Assembly (NCBI RefSeq): GCF_013449725.1
Contig: NZ_JACCFF010000001.1
Span: 682,001 to 746,000, forward strand
Source of the DNA: Mycobacteroides sp. LB1
GTDB lineage: Bacteria; Actinomycetota; Actinomycetes; Mycobacteriales; Mycobacteriaceae
DNA length: 64,000 nt
Reading direction: 5' to 3'
The stretch's first letter is position 1. The number at the start of each line of letters is the position of its first letter. The notes under the pieces are model-generated. The model was given only the letters and a program-made list of their open reading frames with translations, was not told where the DNA came from and did not search any database. Both the position numbers and the translations under genes were made by a program. Below, piece by piece: positions 45,653 through 54,680 of this stretch.

Positions 45653-47145
45653 CACGGCACCGGGACTGGGATAGGCAGAATCACGGGAATTACCGGAGTG
45701 CCTGTGATAGGTCCCCACATTCGTCCGAAAATTTCACTTGGTGACGGAATATGGAACGGCGTCCCCGTGCTTGGAGTTGGTGGCGGTGCTGCTGTGCCAT
45801 CGCGAGCTTCAATCATTGACGTGAGCTGACCAATACGGCCCTGCATTTCGGTCTGGATCTGCATAAGATTTTCCAGCTCGCCAGGATACGCTTGCGACAG
45901 CTGCCCATCCTGCAATTGGGTAATTGTTGTTTGGAGCAACCTTTCCTGCCCCTGATACTTCCAACGTAAGTCCCATATTTTTTCATATTCTTGAATGTCG
46001 TAGACGGCATCACGCGAAAGCGGATGCTCGAACTGCTGCGGAGAAGTCGGAGGCTTGTTGGCCGGCGGGCTGTTCTTCGGCTCGGGCGGATCAATGCTCG
46101 TCTGCTTAGGAATCTGCTTCGACTGTGATTGCCACTCGTTGAAAGCTTGCTGGACCGCCTTCGTAGCCTTGCCCTCTTCCTCGCACATACTCGCAATGTC
46201 GTCAGCTGACGGCTGTGGCGTCAGCTTAGGCCCAGGCTTCCATTCGGTAGCTAGAAAGTCCGATTTGGAGGAGTTCCACGGCGAATACAAGTGAGAAAGG
46301 TTAGCCAGTACATTGGCGATCTTCAGCTTGTCATCTGGGTCTTTCACGCCATACTTCTTGAACAAATCCCACAAACGGCGCAACGGGATAACGTGATCCA
46401 CCGCATCGTTAGGCTTCTTCCCGAGCAGTTCCCGTGCGATTTCACGAGCCTTACGCGCGAACCGCTTGTACTCAATCTCCTCCACCGATCCCTTCGGTAT
46501 CGGAGGCGTCTTCGGCAGGACAAAGGTGTTGGGCTCACACTTTTTCTTCTGGTCTTGCTGTTGTTCCTGTTCTTGCTGCTTCTGCTGCTGTTGTTGGTTC
46601 TGCTGTTGTTGCTGCTGTTGGTTTTGTTGAACGGGCTGTTGTTGCTGATCCGGGTTAGGTTGGGGCTGCTGCTGAATCTGTCCTGGCGCGTTGTCGTACG
46701 CCGGTGGTTGCTGCCCGTGTAGGGGCTGACCGGAGTTTTGGGCAGGTGCGTTCTGCGCCGCTTGTGCCGGAGCTTGTTGCGCTTGAGCAGGGTTGTTGAT
46801 GTCTATGAAGCCGTTCTGGTTCAACGGCGGCAGGCTGTTGTTCCCGCTGTAGTTCGGCATCTGAGCAGGCATATTCGGAGGAACGAACTCAGTGCCGCCA
46901 CCGGGAGGACCGCCAGGGCCGCCACCAGGTCCCGGGCCTGGCCCAGGACCGCAGCAAGGGTCTGCACTCGCGATCGGCAGGCTGAATCCAACCGAGCTTG
47001 TCGCCCGAAAGTCCGGACTGGCCAGCAGCGGTGCGATCAACGCCAGCACTAGCACTACTGCCGGGAGCAGCCAGTAACCGAACCGAAGGAACCCTCGAAC
47101 GGTCTCACGGCCGCGGCGGTGGGCGCTATCAGAGCTGCTGGTCAT
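45652..47145 (-). CDS. Exported HNH-nuclease-like protein with poly-Gln linker
   Basis: 497 residues from ATG 47145. N-terminal helix (YWLLPAVVLVLALIAPLLA), a Gly/Pro-rich segment, a long Gln-rich linker (about 150-200), then an HNH-like domain: DAVDHVIPLRRLWDLF and NVLANLSHLYSPWNSSKSDF (D-H, N, and K-S-D of an HNH finger). A helical tail and Pro-rich end follow. It is predicted to be exported or membrane-anchored with the nuclease outside. The four-gene operon and absence of an obvious immunity gene make the role unclear. Confidence 0.6.
   Translation of the reverse strand: MTSSSDSAHRRGRETVRGFLRFGYWLLPAVVLVLALIAPLLASPDFRATSSVGFSLPIASADPCCGPGPGPGPGGGPGGPPGGGTEFVPPNMPAQMPNYSGNNSLPPLNQNGFIDINNPAQAQQAPAQAAQNAPAQNSGQPLHGQQPPAYDNAPGQIQQQPQPNPDQQQQPVQQNQQQQQQQNQQQQQKQQEQEQQQDQKKKCEPNTFVLPKTPPIPKGSVEEIEYKRFARKAREIARELLGKKPNDAVDHVIPLRRLWDLFKKYGVKDPDDKLKIANVLANLSHLYSPWNSSKSDFLATEWKPGPKLTPQPSADDIASMCEEEGKATKAVQQAFNEWQSQSKQIPKQTSIDPPEPKNSPPANKPPTSPQQFEHPLSRDAVYDIQEYEKIWDLRWKYQGQERLLQTTITQLQDGQLSQAYPGELENLMQIQTEMQGRIGQLTSMIEARDGTAAPPPTPSTGTPFHIPSPSEIFGRMWGPITGTPVIPVILPIPVPVP
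46550..46655 (-). repeat. CAG/CAA low-complexity tract coding poly-Gln
   Basis: Repeated CAA and CAG codons inside the HNH-like gene encode nearly uninterrupted glutamines. Codon mixing (CAA/CAG) suggests selection on the protein as well as slippage. Confidence 0.8.
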
Positions 47146-47156
47146 GTGTGGCTCTC

Positions 47157-48437
47157 TTACGTTGTGCAGTAGCGGTTGCCGGTGGCCGGCAACATGCCGG
47201 TGTTGGTGCTCGGCGTGATGGGCTGGCATAGGGGGCCGGGCAGCATGTTGGCCTTGGCCCACGCCACCTGATCATTCGCAGCGCGCAAGCAGGCTTCGTA
47301 GTCATCACCCGTCTGTCCGAAAGCAGACATGCAGCCAATACTCATGTCGGACAAGAGAATCCCGTTGCAGGCAGCTATGGAGGTGCGAGCGGGTGTTACG
47401 TCGTAGCACATCTGCTGTTTCTGGCATGCGGCCAGGAAATCCGCGCTACGCCCGTCTGCACTGGTAAAAGCGTTGGACCCGCCCTGGCAGCCTCCAGCGT
47501 GGCGCTGCCGGTACAAGATCGGATCCACACTGGCTGGCCGATACCGTCCATCCGGATCCGAAACGTAGTCGCCGGGATTGGGCACGATCTTCGGCGGCGA
47601 GGTGCCCTCGGGCATGCCCTGCCAATCCGGGTTCAACGCCCCGGTTGTCGGCAACTCACCAGGCCGGTACGCGATGGTGATCGTGACGGGGAAGGCCAGA
47701 GGATTGGCAGGACCGAGGTCGGCGATCACATTCTGTTGCCCTGGCGGGAAACCTGGTCCTAGTCGTGGAGTCACCTGCAACGGAACGCCATTGGCATCAA
47801 TGGCTGTCGGAATGGACACCGTGGCAATGGTCGACGCCGGGTGGCCTGGATTGGCATCCGATTCCACCAACACCGTGTTTACCCCTTGGCGCAGGTGGCT
47901 GCCCTCCGGTAGTCGCAGACCGAACGGGATCGTCGAGGATGAGAACACGCTCTTGCGGGTGATAACGATGTCTGCGCCCGATCCGGCGTACGGGCGAACC
48001 AGATAGTTCACGTCTGGCGAGCTGTAAACCGCGCCGCCATCCCCCGTCCATGCCGCTGGAGCCAGGGTCATCTCACCGGGCAAGTGCCAGACCACGTTGT
48101 GCATTGGCCATGAACTGGACAAATGGATGCCATCGTGGGCGAACATCGGCGCCGTCACCTCACCGCGCTCACGCGCAGCCGACAATGCCGGACCAGTTCC
48201 GTCGCCTTCGCCCTGCGGCGCAGAGGACGACACCTTGGCCCCACCGATGTTGTCCGTACGAGGCGCATCGGCAGGCATCGGACGATTCGGCGGATACACA
48301 GGGCGCGGCGGTGGCGAAGGTACGGGGTCAGCGCCCGCAACCCCAACTCCAACAAGAGAAGGTACCGCCATAGCGAAGACTGAGAAGATCACCAGACACA
48401 CAGCCAGGAGACGCGATACCGAGACTCTTGTGCTCAT
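47157..48437 (-). CDS. Exported protein with PLA2-like C-terminal domain lacking the catalytic His-Asp
   Basis: 426 residues. Signal peptide (LLAVCLVIFSVFAMAVPSLV), a Pro-rich segment, a beta-rich middle, and a Cys-rich C-terminus (about 320-390): GGCQGGSNAF, LAACQKQQMCYDVTPA, AACNGILLSDMSIGCM. The pattern C-x-x-H-D-x-x-Y of prokaryotic phospholipase A2 is here C-QK-QQ-MC-Y, so the catalytic pair is replaced by two Gln. First gene of the exported operon, with AGGGGGAT upstream. It may bind lipid rather than hydrolyse it. Confidence 0.55.
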   Translation of the reverse strand: MSTRVSVSRLLAVCLVIFSVFAMAVPSLVGVGVAGADPVPSPPPRPVYPPNRPMPADAPRTDNIGGAKVSSSAPQGEGDGTGPALSAARERGEVTAPMFAHDGIHLSSSWPMHNVVWHLPGEMTLAPAAWTGDGGAVYSSPDVNYLVRPYAGSGADIVITRKSVFSSSTIPFGLRLPEGSHLRQGVNTVLVESDANPGHPASTIATVSIPTAIDANGVPLQVTPRLGPGFPPGQQNVIADLGPANPLAFPVTITIAYRPGELPTTGALNPDWQGMPEGTSPPKIVPNPGDYVSDPDGRYRPASVDPILYRQRHAGGCQGGSNAFTSADGRSADFLAACQKQQMCYDVTPARTSIAACNGILLSDMSIGCMSAFGQTGDDYEACLRAANDQVAWAKANMLPGPLCQPITPSTNTGMLPATGNRYCTT

Positions 48438-48654
48438 GTACTGTTGATCCCCCTGCAGTCACCATCGCGATAGATAGATACAGCGAACATACTGGAGCTT
48501 CCAGATCTGCGTCAACACCAGCGCTCAGAGAACATTAGCTTCATCGTTCAGGAAACGAGGTTCCGCCGCGGATCACCAGCGATGGCGCCACCCGATCCGG
48601 AGGCCCCGACGACACAGGAACTCGCACCTACTTGGCTCGCGTGACTGATAGATC

Positions 48655-48837
48655 TCACACCAGCGCGAAGCTTGAGACGTGGACTAACCCGAAGGTGCAG
48701 TCTTCGCGAGCGAAAATGGTGCGCCGCACGATATTCATATCTGCACCGCCCCCAGCGAAGTGGGGTGATGCGGCAATCGGTGTCACGCGAAGCTCTCCGG
48801 GCATCGGCGGTGTGATCGAGAATCGCCGCTCCCGCAC
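48655..48837 (-). pseudogene. Fragment resembling the middle of the PLA2-like protein
   Basis: 60 codons reading PGELRVTPIAASPHF and GGGADMNIVRRTIFAREDCTFG. This aligns with PGEMTLAPAAW... and GSGADIVITRKSVFSSSTIPFG in the 426-residue protein. No signal peptide or ends are present, so it is likely a decayed duplicate. Confidence 0.45.
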
Positions 48838-48854
48838 GTTCCTGGTTCATGTGT

Positions 48855-49574
48855 CTACAGGCTCTTGGGTTCTCCGTAGATGGTCTGGGTGTCGTTACCG
48901 TTCTCGGTACGAATCCGGAACGTGGCGAAGGATTGAATCTTCACCTGACCACCACAACCGTCGGCCTCTACGTTTTGGTTGCGCACCTGAGAAACCGCAC
49001 GCATGTTCCGGAAGTTGATCCGGTCCATCGGCAACTGAGCCAAGCCGCCCGGCTTGAGCAACACGCGCATGTAGCCGCCGATATGTTCCTGGGCACCGGC
49101 CGAGGCCCCGACCGATCCGCCACCGAATCCACCGCCGCCACCACCGCTTTGACTACCTTGCCCGTAGCCGCCGCCATACACCTGGCCATTGACCTGCTGG
49201 CTCAACGTAAGACCGAGGTCGCCGCCCAACTCCACCCCCGACGAGGAATCAGTGCGGCAACCCACGAAATACCCCGTCTCCAACTGCGCATCCTGAACCA
49301 CCGCGCTACCACTGCCGGTGATGGTCGCTTCAGCTCGGTAGGACACGCGTGCCTGCCATGAGTTGCTCGCGCCGGCGATGTTGTCGATGTGATCGATGAC
49401 CTCATTGGTCAGCGTCAAGCCGACCGTCCAACCGTCGTCGGTTACGAACTGCTGATACTGATCAGGCATCCCCTGCGGATCCGCGGCAGCCTCAGAGACT
49501 CCCAGAGCGAGCAGCAGCGACAACGCCCCGGCAGCGACGAGGTTACGGTTCCTCAGCACATCAACACGCCTCAT
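48855..49574 (-). CDS. Element-borne MspA-family porin
   Basis: 239 residues from ATG 49574 (GAAGAG upstream); ATG 49607 is an alternative. Signal peptide (LVAAGALSLLLALGVSEAAA), then DDGWTVGLTLTNEVIDHIDN, a GYFVGCRTDSSSGVELGGDL stretch, a Gly-rich loop insertion (YGGGYGQGSQSGGGGGGFGG) unusual for the family, and the terminal ADGCGGQVKIQSFATFRI. An outer-membrane channel carried on a mobile element; it may alter permeability or serve export with the neighbouring operon. Confidence 0.85.
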   Translation of the reverse strand: MRRVDVLRNRNLVAAGALSLLLALGVSEAAADPQGMPDQYQQFVTDDGWTVGLTLTNEVIDHIDNIAGASNSWQARVSYRAEATITGSGSAVVQDAQLETGYFVGCRTDSSSGVELGGDLGLTLSQQVNGQVYGGGYGQGSQSGGGGGGFGGGSVGASAGAQEHIGGYMRVLLKPGGLAQLPMDRINFRNMRAVSQVRNQNVEADGCGGQVKIQSFATFRIRTENGNDTQTIYGEPKSL

Positions 49575-49607
49575 CTGGCTACTCTTCACAGCCTTGCGTA
49601 GTCGCAT

Positions 49608-50187
49608 CACAGCAGCCAATGCCGCACCCCCATACATCCAAGTGAAACAAGATCGCGGCAACGGTAACCCACGGGCAGTCTGTGCGCAATGCGGAAGAGT
49701 TCGCAGCTAGACACACTGACACTACGTTCGTATTATTTGAAAGAGCAATCTATTTCCCCAAATCGTCTTCCAGGCCCCCAGGGCGAGCGCCGACCCCAGC
49801 GCAATAACCCTTATCAGCAACTTTGTGCCAACTATGCGGCAATCTCGATCAGTCGTGGTGCCTTACAGGCTCCATATAGACCGAGTCAAGCGCACGGTGT
49901 CGGGTGTTGCAGGAACATCACTGAACAGCGGCACTCCGCCGGAGGGCTCGTGCACTACGCAAGAGTTCGGTCGACGAGTGGCCTGACGCACATTGGAGCA
50001 GCTTCGTAAAACCGCAGGTCAAGGCTTGCTTTTGTGGAAACTCTGCTGTTAACTGGTGGTGATGGAACAACTGAATACAGCACCCGAGCCAGTGGAGCCA
50101 CACGGCGATGGCGACCGCACAGAGAGAGTGTCGCGCCAGAACAGTTTTACAAGGGTGCTGAAGCGTGCGCTTCGATGGAGGTCCGAT
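49608..50187. other. Intergenic stretch of about 580 bases
   Basis: No reading frame with a good ribosome site or family motif. It separates the minus-strand porin from plus-strand genes and probably holds both promoters; none could be fixed with confidence. Confidence 0.35.
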
Positions 50188-50343
50188 ATGGCGAAGAATA
50201 AAGATGACTGGGCGGCCCTTGAGAAGGAATACACGCCTGCTCAGATCCGCATATTGCGTCGCGTCGCTAAGCACGGCTTGCGTGGGGCCTTGTATGTGCC
50301 CTCTCCCGAGAGTCTTACTACCTCAACGCATGTCGTGAAGTAG
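50188..50343 (+). CDS. Small hypothetical protein
   Basis: 51 residues from ATG 50188, with GGAGG six bases upstream; an in-frame start at 50062 is less well supported. Sequence MAKNKDDWAALEKEYTPAQI, then RILRRVAKHGLRGALYVPS: basic, helical. It ends 11 bases before the next gene. Confidence 0.5.
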   Translation: MAKNKDDWAALEKEYTPAQIRILRRVAKHGLRGALYVPSPESLTTSTHVVK

Positions 50344-50354
50344 CGCTCGCCATA

Positions 50355-51806
50355 GTGCGCATTCACCGCGGGCCCACCGCCTGGGGCAATTGCAATGCCC
50401 TAGGTACTTACATGCGCAAACTCCAGGATGATTCGAGTTGGATAGTCCGCCGAGTTGAGACTGTCCACGTAGCGGACCTGTATCGCACGGATAGACATCT
50501 CACCATTGATGTGGACATAGAAGCAGCTTCACGCATGGCCGCGGAGTCGGGAATTCAAGTGCGAGACACTGATGGACTCTATGTGCCCGTTACGACCCTT
50601 CGGAAAAGCCTATTGACGGACCTGGATCTCCGCGATGCATCCGGGAAAGCGCTCCCATTGGCGACATCCGACCAAACTTCCCACTGCGCACAAGCACGCA
50701 TACTCGCTTGCCTGGACACACAAGTTCGCGACAAAATGTCCAAAAACCTACAATACAAGCTCTACGACATCGCGAAGCAGATGCCAAAGGATACGGATGT
50801 GGCGATCCTGCAATCTTCAGAGCCAGACCAAAAAGTTGAAGCATGGGAACTCGATGACAGCTATGAGCCAACCGACGAAGGTATTTGGAAAGAATGCTTT
50901 CTAAATACCACCTTCAAGGCGCAGGTTATAGAGTCTACGTTATGGTTTTCCCCGCTCGCACGGATCCAACAGGACGGAAATCCTACCTGTTTGATAAAGA
51001 TGACGATGCAAGATGTTGCTCAATGGGATGACGCGTTCCGTAGCTTAGCAACGCGCCTGAGTATCACCGAGTCACTTTATGCAACACCTGCTCCGAACGT
51101 GGGGAGAGCTGTTCGCGAGCACATTCGAGTTATCGCCCCGGCAGGGACGTTCTTTGTCTCAGCCGTGCTTGCATGCTCGCCAGCGGAAGAACCAGAAAAT
51201 AAACTATCCGAGTCACTCCCGAAACCATCCGAAGAGTCCTTTAGTTCAAGAATCACACCCCGTATCGCCGCGTTATACACAGCGCATCGGGCTCCTCCTC
51301 CGGTAAATTACGATGCCTTATTGTTCCTTCGGCCCTCATTGAGGGGGTTCGGCTGGCCTGCAATAATCAGTGCATTGATTGCAGGCCTAATCCTGGGGCT
51401 TGGCAGCCTAGCCCAGCACTGGGGATTCTTTGATTCAGCCGGACGTGATCATTCCGATGCTGCCGTTGCCGTGCTGCTACTGGCGTCCACAGGGTTCGCT
51501 GCGTATCTAGCCAAGGAAGATGAACACGCTATTCGCTCACGCATGTTATTCGCACCGAGAGTGGCCGTTGCGATCACGGCCGCGTGCACCCTCGTCGCCG
51601 CCGCCCTTACCGCACTTACGGACCTTTCCCATGGGGTGCAGGCAATTATCTGGGCCTTCGGAGCGGGGTACTGTTTTCTTGTTATCTTATTTATCGGATA
51701 CATATCCATTCGAACACATATAGATTTCAAAAAGACCGTATCAGAGAGCTCGATATCAAAGGAAGGTCCTATTGCAGACTTTCCGAAAAAAATTAGCCGT
51801 CGCTGA
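50355..51806 (+). CDS. Hypothetical membrane protein with large soluble domain
   Basis: 483 residues from GTG 50355 (ATG 50412 is an alternative). A soluble N-terminal region of about 310 residues is followed by four helices: PAIISALIAGLILGLGSLAQ, DAAVAVLLLASTGFAAYLA, RVAVAITAACTLVAAALTA, and AIIWAFGAGYCFLVILFIGY. No family recognised. Four terminal helices after a soluble sensor recall membrane effectors in defence loci, which is speculation. Confidence 0.6.
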   Translation: MRIHRGPTAWGNCNALGTYMRKLQDDSSWIVRRVETVHVADLYRTDRHLTIDVDIEAASRMAAESGIQVRDTDGLYVPVTTLRKSLLTDLDLRDASGKALPLATSDQTSHCAQARILACLDTQVRDKMSKNLQYKLYDIAKQMPKDTDVAILQSSEPDQKVEAWELDDSYEPTDEGIWKECFLNTTFKAQVIESTLWFSPLARIQQDGNPTCLIKMTMQDVAQWDDAFRSLATRLSITESLYATPAPNVGRAVREHIRVIAPAGTFFVSAVLACSPAEEPENKLSESLPKPSEESFSSRITPRIAALYTAHRAPPPVNYDALLFLRPSLRGFGWPAIISALIAGLILGLGSLAQHWGFFDSAGRDHSDAAVAVLLLASTGFAAYLAKEDEHAIRSRMLFAPRVAVAITAACTLVAAALTALTDLSHGVQAIIWAFGAGYCFLVILFIGYISIRTHIDFKKTVSESSISKEGPIADFPKKISRR

Positions 51807-51970
51807 ACACGACTAAAGAGCACCTCTGCCTATTGCAATTCCTGCCGTTTGTGTTTATATTGATATATATCGATATTCTCCTTATCGGTACATTCACATA
51901 GTTAGGCGAACCAGCCGCTACGCATGCATGCGGGACTCAAAATCAGCACCTTTCTATACTTGGAGGATTT

Positions 51971-52261
51971 ATGAGTCCTAGCGATAAGAAATCTCCAGAA
52001 GATTCATATCGAGAATTGGCGTCTGCCGTCTTCGACGGTCTGGATTCACTGTTTCAGCCTGTGTTGAATGCTATTCGCAAGGCGAGCGATCTGAACCAAG
52101 GTTTGGCTGCGATGGATCGCTATGTTCCTGCGCAGCGTGACTTCGAAGTCAAATTCAGGGAATTAGAAGCAAGGCTCACCGAGATCACCGAGCGAAACGG
52201 TTATCATCATCAGTATCCGGACACTCCCCCAGGCTGGCCCGAGGGAGTATCAACCGACTAG
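51971..52261 (+). CDS. Small hypothetical protein
   Basis: 96 residues with GGAGG upstream of ATG 51971. Helical, acidic, cytoplasmic (SYRELASAVFDGLDSLFQPV, then RDFEVKFRELEARLTEITER). Unknown. Confidence 0.55.
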   Translation: MSPSDKKSPEDSYRELASAVFDGLDSLFQPVLNAIRKASDLNQGLAAMDRYVPAQRDFEVKFRELEARLTEITERNGYHHQYPDTPPGWPEGVSTD

Positions 52262-52360
52262 CGCCAAATAAACTATGTGAACAACGCAGTACCCCGCCCT
52301 GTGCGTAGCGATGAACGCTCCGCTGCAAGGCGGGGTGTTTCATTTTGTGATCCTGACTAT

Positions 52361-53449
52361 TTATTGCGGCCATTTCCATCCGATGAGCTGGCAGAGGCCA
52401 GGAACAAGATTGGTGAAGGTGTGCTGCATGGAACCTTCCCCATCAATGATGAGTGGTTCGCCGGTCAGGTCACTGGACGCCTGCATGGCTGTCCTGTTTT
52501 CACGCCACCACGCAATTGTTGGCATTGGGTGTGTGCTGAATTTGACCCGCAAGCGCGCTCTTTCTATGCGTGATTTTGGTGGTGTGCTGTAGATGATGAA
52601 TGGATCGCAGGGCTCGGTGGAGTCGATCACGTAGCGCGTGGTGTAGGTAAGCGGTTCATCCCCAGGTTGAAGTACCCGCGACAGTTTGATTTTGCTTATC
52701 AGAAAGCCACTCGGATGTGGTTCCGAGGATTCGACGGTGCAGCCGTCGAGGGCTTCAATTTTCACTTTCTCGGGGTCGGTTCGCAGCCGGAATTTGACAG
52801 TACGGATTTGGCGGTTAGTGGCCTCGGCCTGAATTGTCTTGGAACTGGTTACTTCCTTGAGCACTTTGCCCTCGTAGCGTGACAGGCGGTCAACAAAAAG
52901 CACGGTGGATTTGGCGGTACTGGCCCCATCGGGGGCAGCGGGAACCGGCTGCATGCGGTCGTGGCCCGCGTGTGCGGCAAGGTCACGCAGTCTGGCCACC
53001 AGCTCGTTAATGCCATCTTTCTCGCGTCTTTTGACGGTGTCGGGGCTGACGCCTCTCAATTCCCCAAAGATGCGGCGGCGGTTATCGACTCCGTGCTCAG
53101 TTGTTGGCCCTAGCCGTAGCGCGTTGCGGTACGCCACGACGGTATCTATCTCGTCATCCCGTGTCAGGAGCGCTTCGAGGTATGCCTTACTGGCAGCGAG
53201 GTTATCTGCACTGTGCCCTCCGCTGGCAGCCAAGATGGCACGCAGCGCCGGGGTGTCGGCCAGCCCGCGCGTGCTCAGTCCTTCTGAAGTGCGCAGCGAA
53301 GTCAACTCGGCGATCAGAGCAGTGATTTCCCGATCCGTGTCAGGTGCACCGCCTGTGCTCTGTTGCTGCACGGGTTCTGCATCCCTGCCCTCAGATTGCA
53401 TTTGAACCTCCCGGTAAATGCGCTGGTGAACGGCAATTTCCTGGGACAT
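52361..53449 (-). CDS. Hypothetical protein with possible sensor and HTH regions
   Basis: About 362 residues from ATG 53449. The N-terminal half is helical and includes NRRRIFGELRGVSPDTVKRR, which looks like a DNA-binding segment; the C-terminal half is beta-rich (VKFRLRTDPEKVKIEALDG, LTYTTRYVIDSTEPCDPFII). No family is recognised. It is convergent with the small gene before it and divergent from the transfer module, so a regulator of that module is possible. Confidence 0.5.
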   Translation of the reverse strand: MSQEIAVHQRIYREVQMQSEGRDAEPVQQQSTGGAPDTDREITALIAELTSLRTSEGLSTRGLADTPALRAILAASGGHSADNLAASKAYLEALLTRDDEIDTVVAYRNALRLGPTTEHGVDNRRRIFGELRGVSPDTVKRREKDGINELVARLRDLAAHAGHDRMQPVPAAPDGASTAKSTVLFVDRLSRYEGKVLKEVTSSKTIQAEATNRQIRTVKFRLRTDPEKVKIEALDGCTVESSEPHPSGFLISKIKLSRVLQPGDEPLTYTTRYVIDSTEPCDPFIIYSTPPKSRIERARLRVKFSTHPMPTIAWWRENRTAMQASSDLTGEPLIIDGEGSMQHTFTNLVPGLCQLIGWKWPQ

Positions 53450-53633
53450 CGTTGGTGGTGTGATCAATCCCCATCCAAGGAGGTGACCAACCACCAGAAC
53501 ACCTGTCTCAGCAGGCTACGAGCATCCGGAGCGCTACGCGGGCAATTGCTCAAGATGCTTTACGGCCACGTCTCAGCGGCGACAACGCCCCCCCATCTGA
53601 CGAACCACACACCACCAGTGAAGGAGCTATGCA

Positions 53634-53948
53634 ATGTCCGACATCATCCCCCGCACCAGCCGCGCCATCTCCGTCCCGGACGGTTTCACTCGCGCTGAAG
53701 GCCGCGATCTCATCCGTGCCCAAAACAAGGAAATCGCCTACGGGCAGATCAAAGCCGTTCGTGTGCAGGCCGCAGGTTTTGTCGCCGCGGTTGGCGTGCA
53801 GGCAGTGGGCCTGGTCAGCCGCGAGGCCGCATTTCAGGCAGACGGCGATCCGGCGATCACCAACCGGGTCAACCACATCATCGACCAGCTCGCAGTGTTC
53901 GTGGGCAACGAGGTATCCCGCTTCGGGATGGATCGGTACCGGCTATGA
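53634..53948 (+). CDS. Small hypothetical protein, first of the transfer-module chain
   Basis: 104 residues with GAAGGAG upstream of ATG 53634. Mostly helical, Ala/Val-rich (GFVAAVGVQAVGLVSREAAF). Its stop overlaps the next start (ATGA). Unknown. Confidence 0.6.
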   Translation: MSDIIPRTSRAISVPDGFTRAEGRDLIRAQNKEIAYGQIKAVRVQAAGFVAAVGVQAVGLVSREAAFQADGDPAITNRVNHIIDQLAVFVGNEVSRFGMDRYRL

Positions 53949-54163
53949 CCAGCATCCAGGCCGCACCCGGCGGTGACTGCGCAGCAGCCGTTGATGTCAT
54001 CCGCAATCAGGCATTGGATCTGGCCTGCGGCGTAGTCAGCGATCTGCTCAGCGTGTGCGACAAGCACACCGCAGACGCGCCAGCTAGCAGCGAGCATGTC
54101 CGTGACTTGGCAGCCACCATCGCCCGCACGGTGCTCGATTGGATCGACAGGTGGCCATCATGA
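53945..54163 (+). CDS. Small hypothetical protein
   Basis: 72 residues, starting in the previous stop (ATGA). Helical, acidic, no membrane segment. It overlaps the next gene in the same way. Confidence 0.6.
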   Translation: MTSIQAAPGGDCAAAVDVIRNQALDLACGVVSDLLSVCDKHTADAPASSEHVRDLAATIARTVLDWIDRWPS

Positions 54164-54492
54164 CAACAACGATCATCTTCGCAGCGCAATGGCTGTGCTC
54201 GGGGATGTTGTTGGCCATCAGCTCCTTGATGGATTGGGCCGGCTACGACTGGTTGTCGACGCGCCAACAACACCGCCACTACGCACGCCAGCACCACGAG
54301 GCCGAGTTGGCCCGCATCGATCAACAGGCCGACGTATCCGTGCGGCGCATCGCCACCGCCTTCCATGCGGCCCAGCAGCGGGTTCGGGAGGAAGCAGCTC
54401 TGGTCGATGGATGGCGGGCCATCATCCGCCCCTGGCCCGAGCACACCGGAACGGACCAGCAGGTCACCACGCGGGAAGGGCAACCGGCATGA
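54160..54492 (+). CDS. Small membrane-anchored protein
   Basis: 110 residues from ATG 54160 (ATGA overlap). N-terminal hydrophobic segment (IIFAAQWLCSGMLLAISSLM) and a charged helical tail with many His and Arg residues. The layout fits an accessory of a membrane transfer complex; no family recognised. Confidence 0.6.
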   Translation: MTTTIIFAAQWLCSGMLLAISSLMDWAGYDWLSTRQQHRHYARQHHEAELARIDQQADVSVRRIATAFHAAQQRVREEAALVDGWRAIIRPWPEHTGTDQQVTTREGQPA

Positions 54493-54680
54493 CACCGATC
54501 ACCGGATGGACCGACAAGCTCGTCAGCATGTGTGTCGGAATTCTGTTTGGTGCGTTCGTGCTCTATTGCGCGGTGCAGCTGATTGCGTCGATTTGGCCGT
54601 GGCTGGTCGCCATCGTCGGGGCTGGCGCACTCGTTGCCGTGGCGGTTGTTGTGTACCAAACAACACGCAATCGGTGGTAG
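54489..54680 (+). CDS. Small two-helix membrane protein
   Basis: 63 residues from ATG 54489 (ATGA overlap). Two hydrophobic stretches (LVSMCVGILFGAFVLYCAVQ, LVAIVGAGALVAVAVVVYQ). Unknown; likely an accessory of the following ATPase. Confidence 0.6.
   Translation: MTPITGWTDKLVSMCVGILFGAFVLYCAVQLIASIWPWLVAIVGAGALVAVAVVVYQTTRNRW

Noticed and set aside
46291..46722. Leu-rich 143-codon plus-strand frame
   Set aside because: The Leu run is the complement of the CAA/CAG poly-Gln tract in the HNH-like gene.
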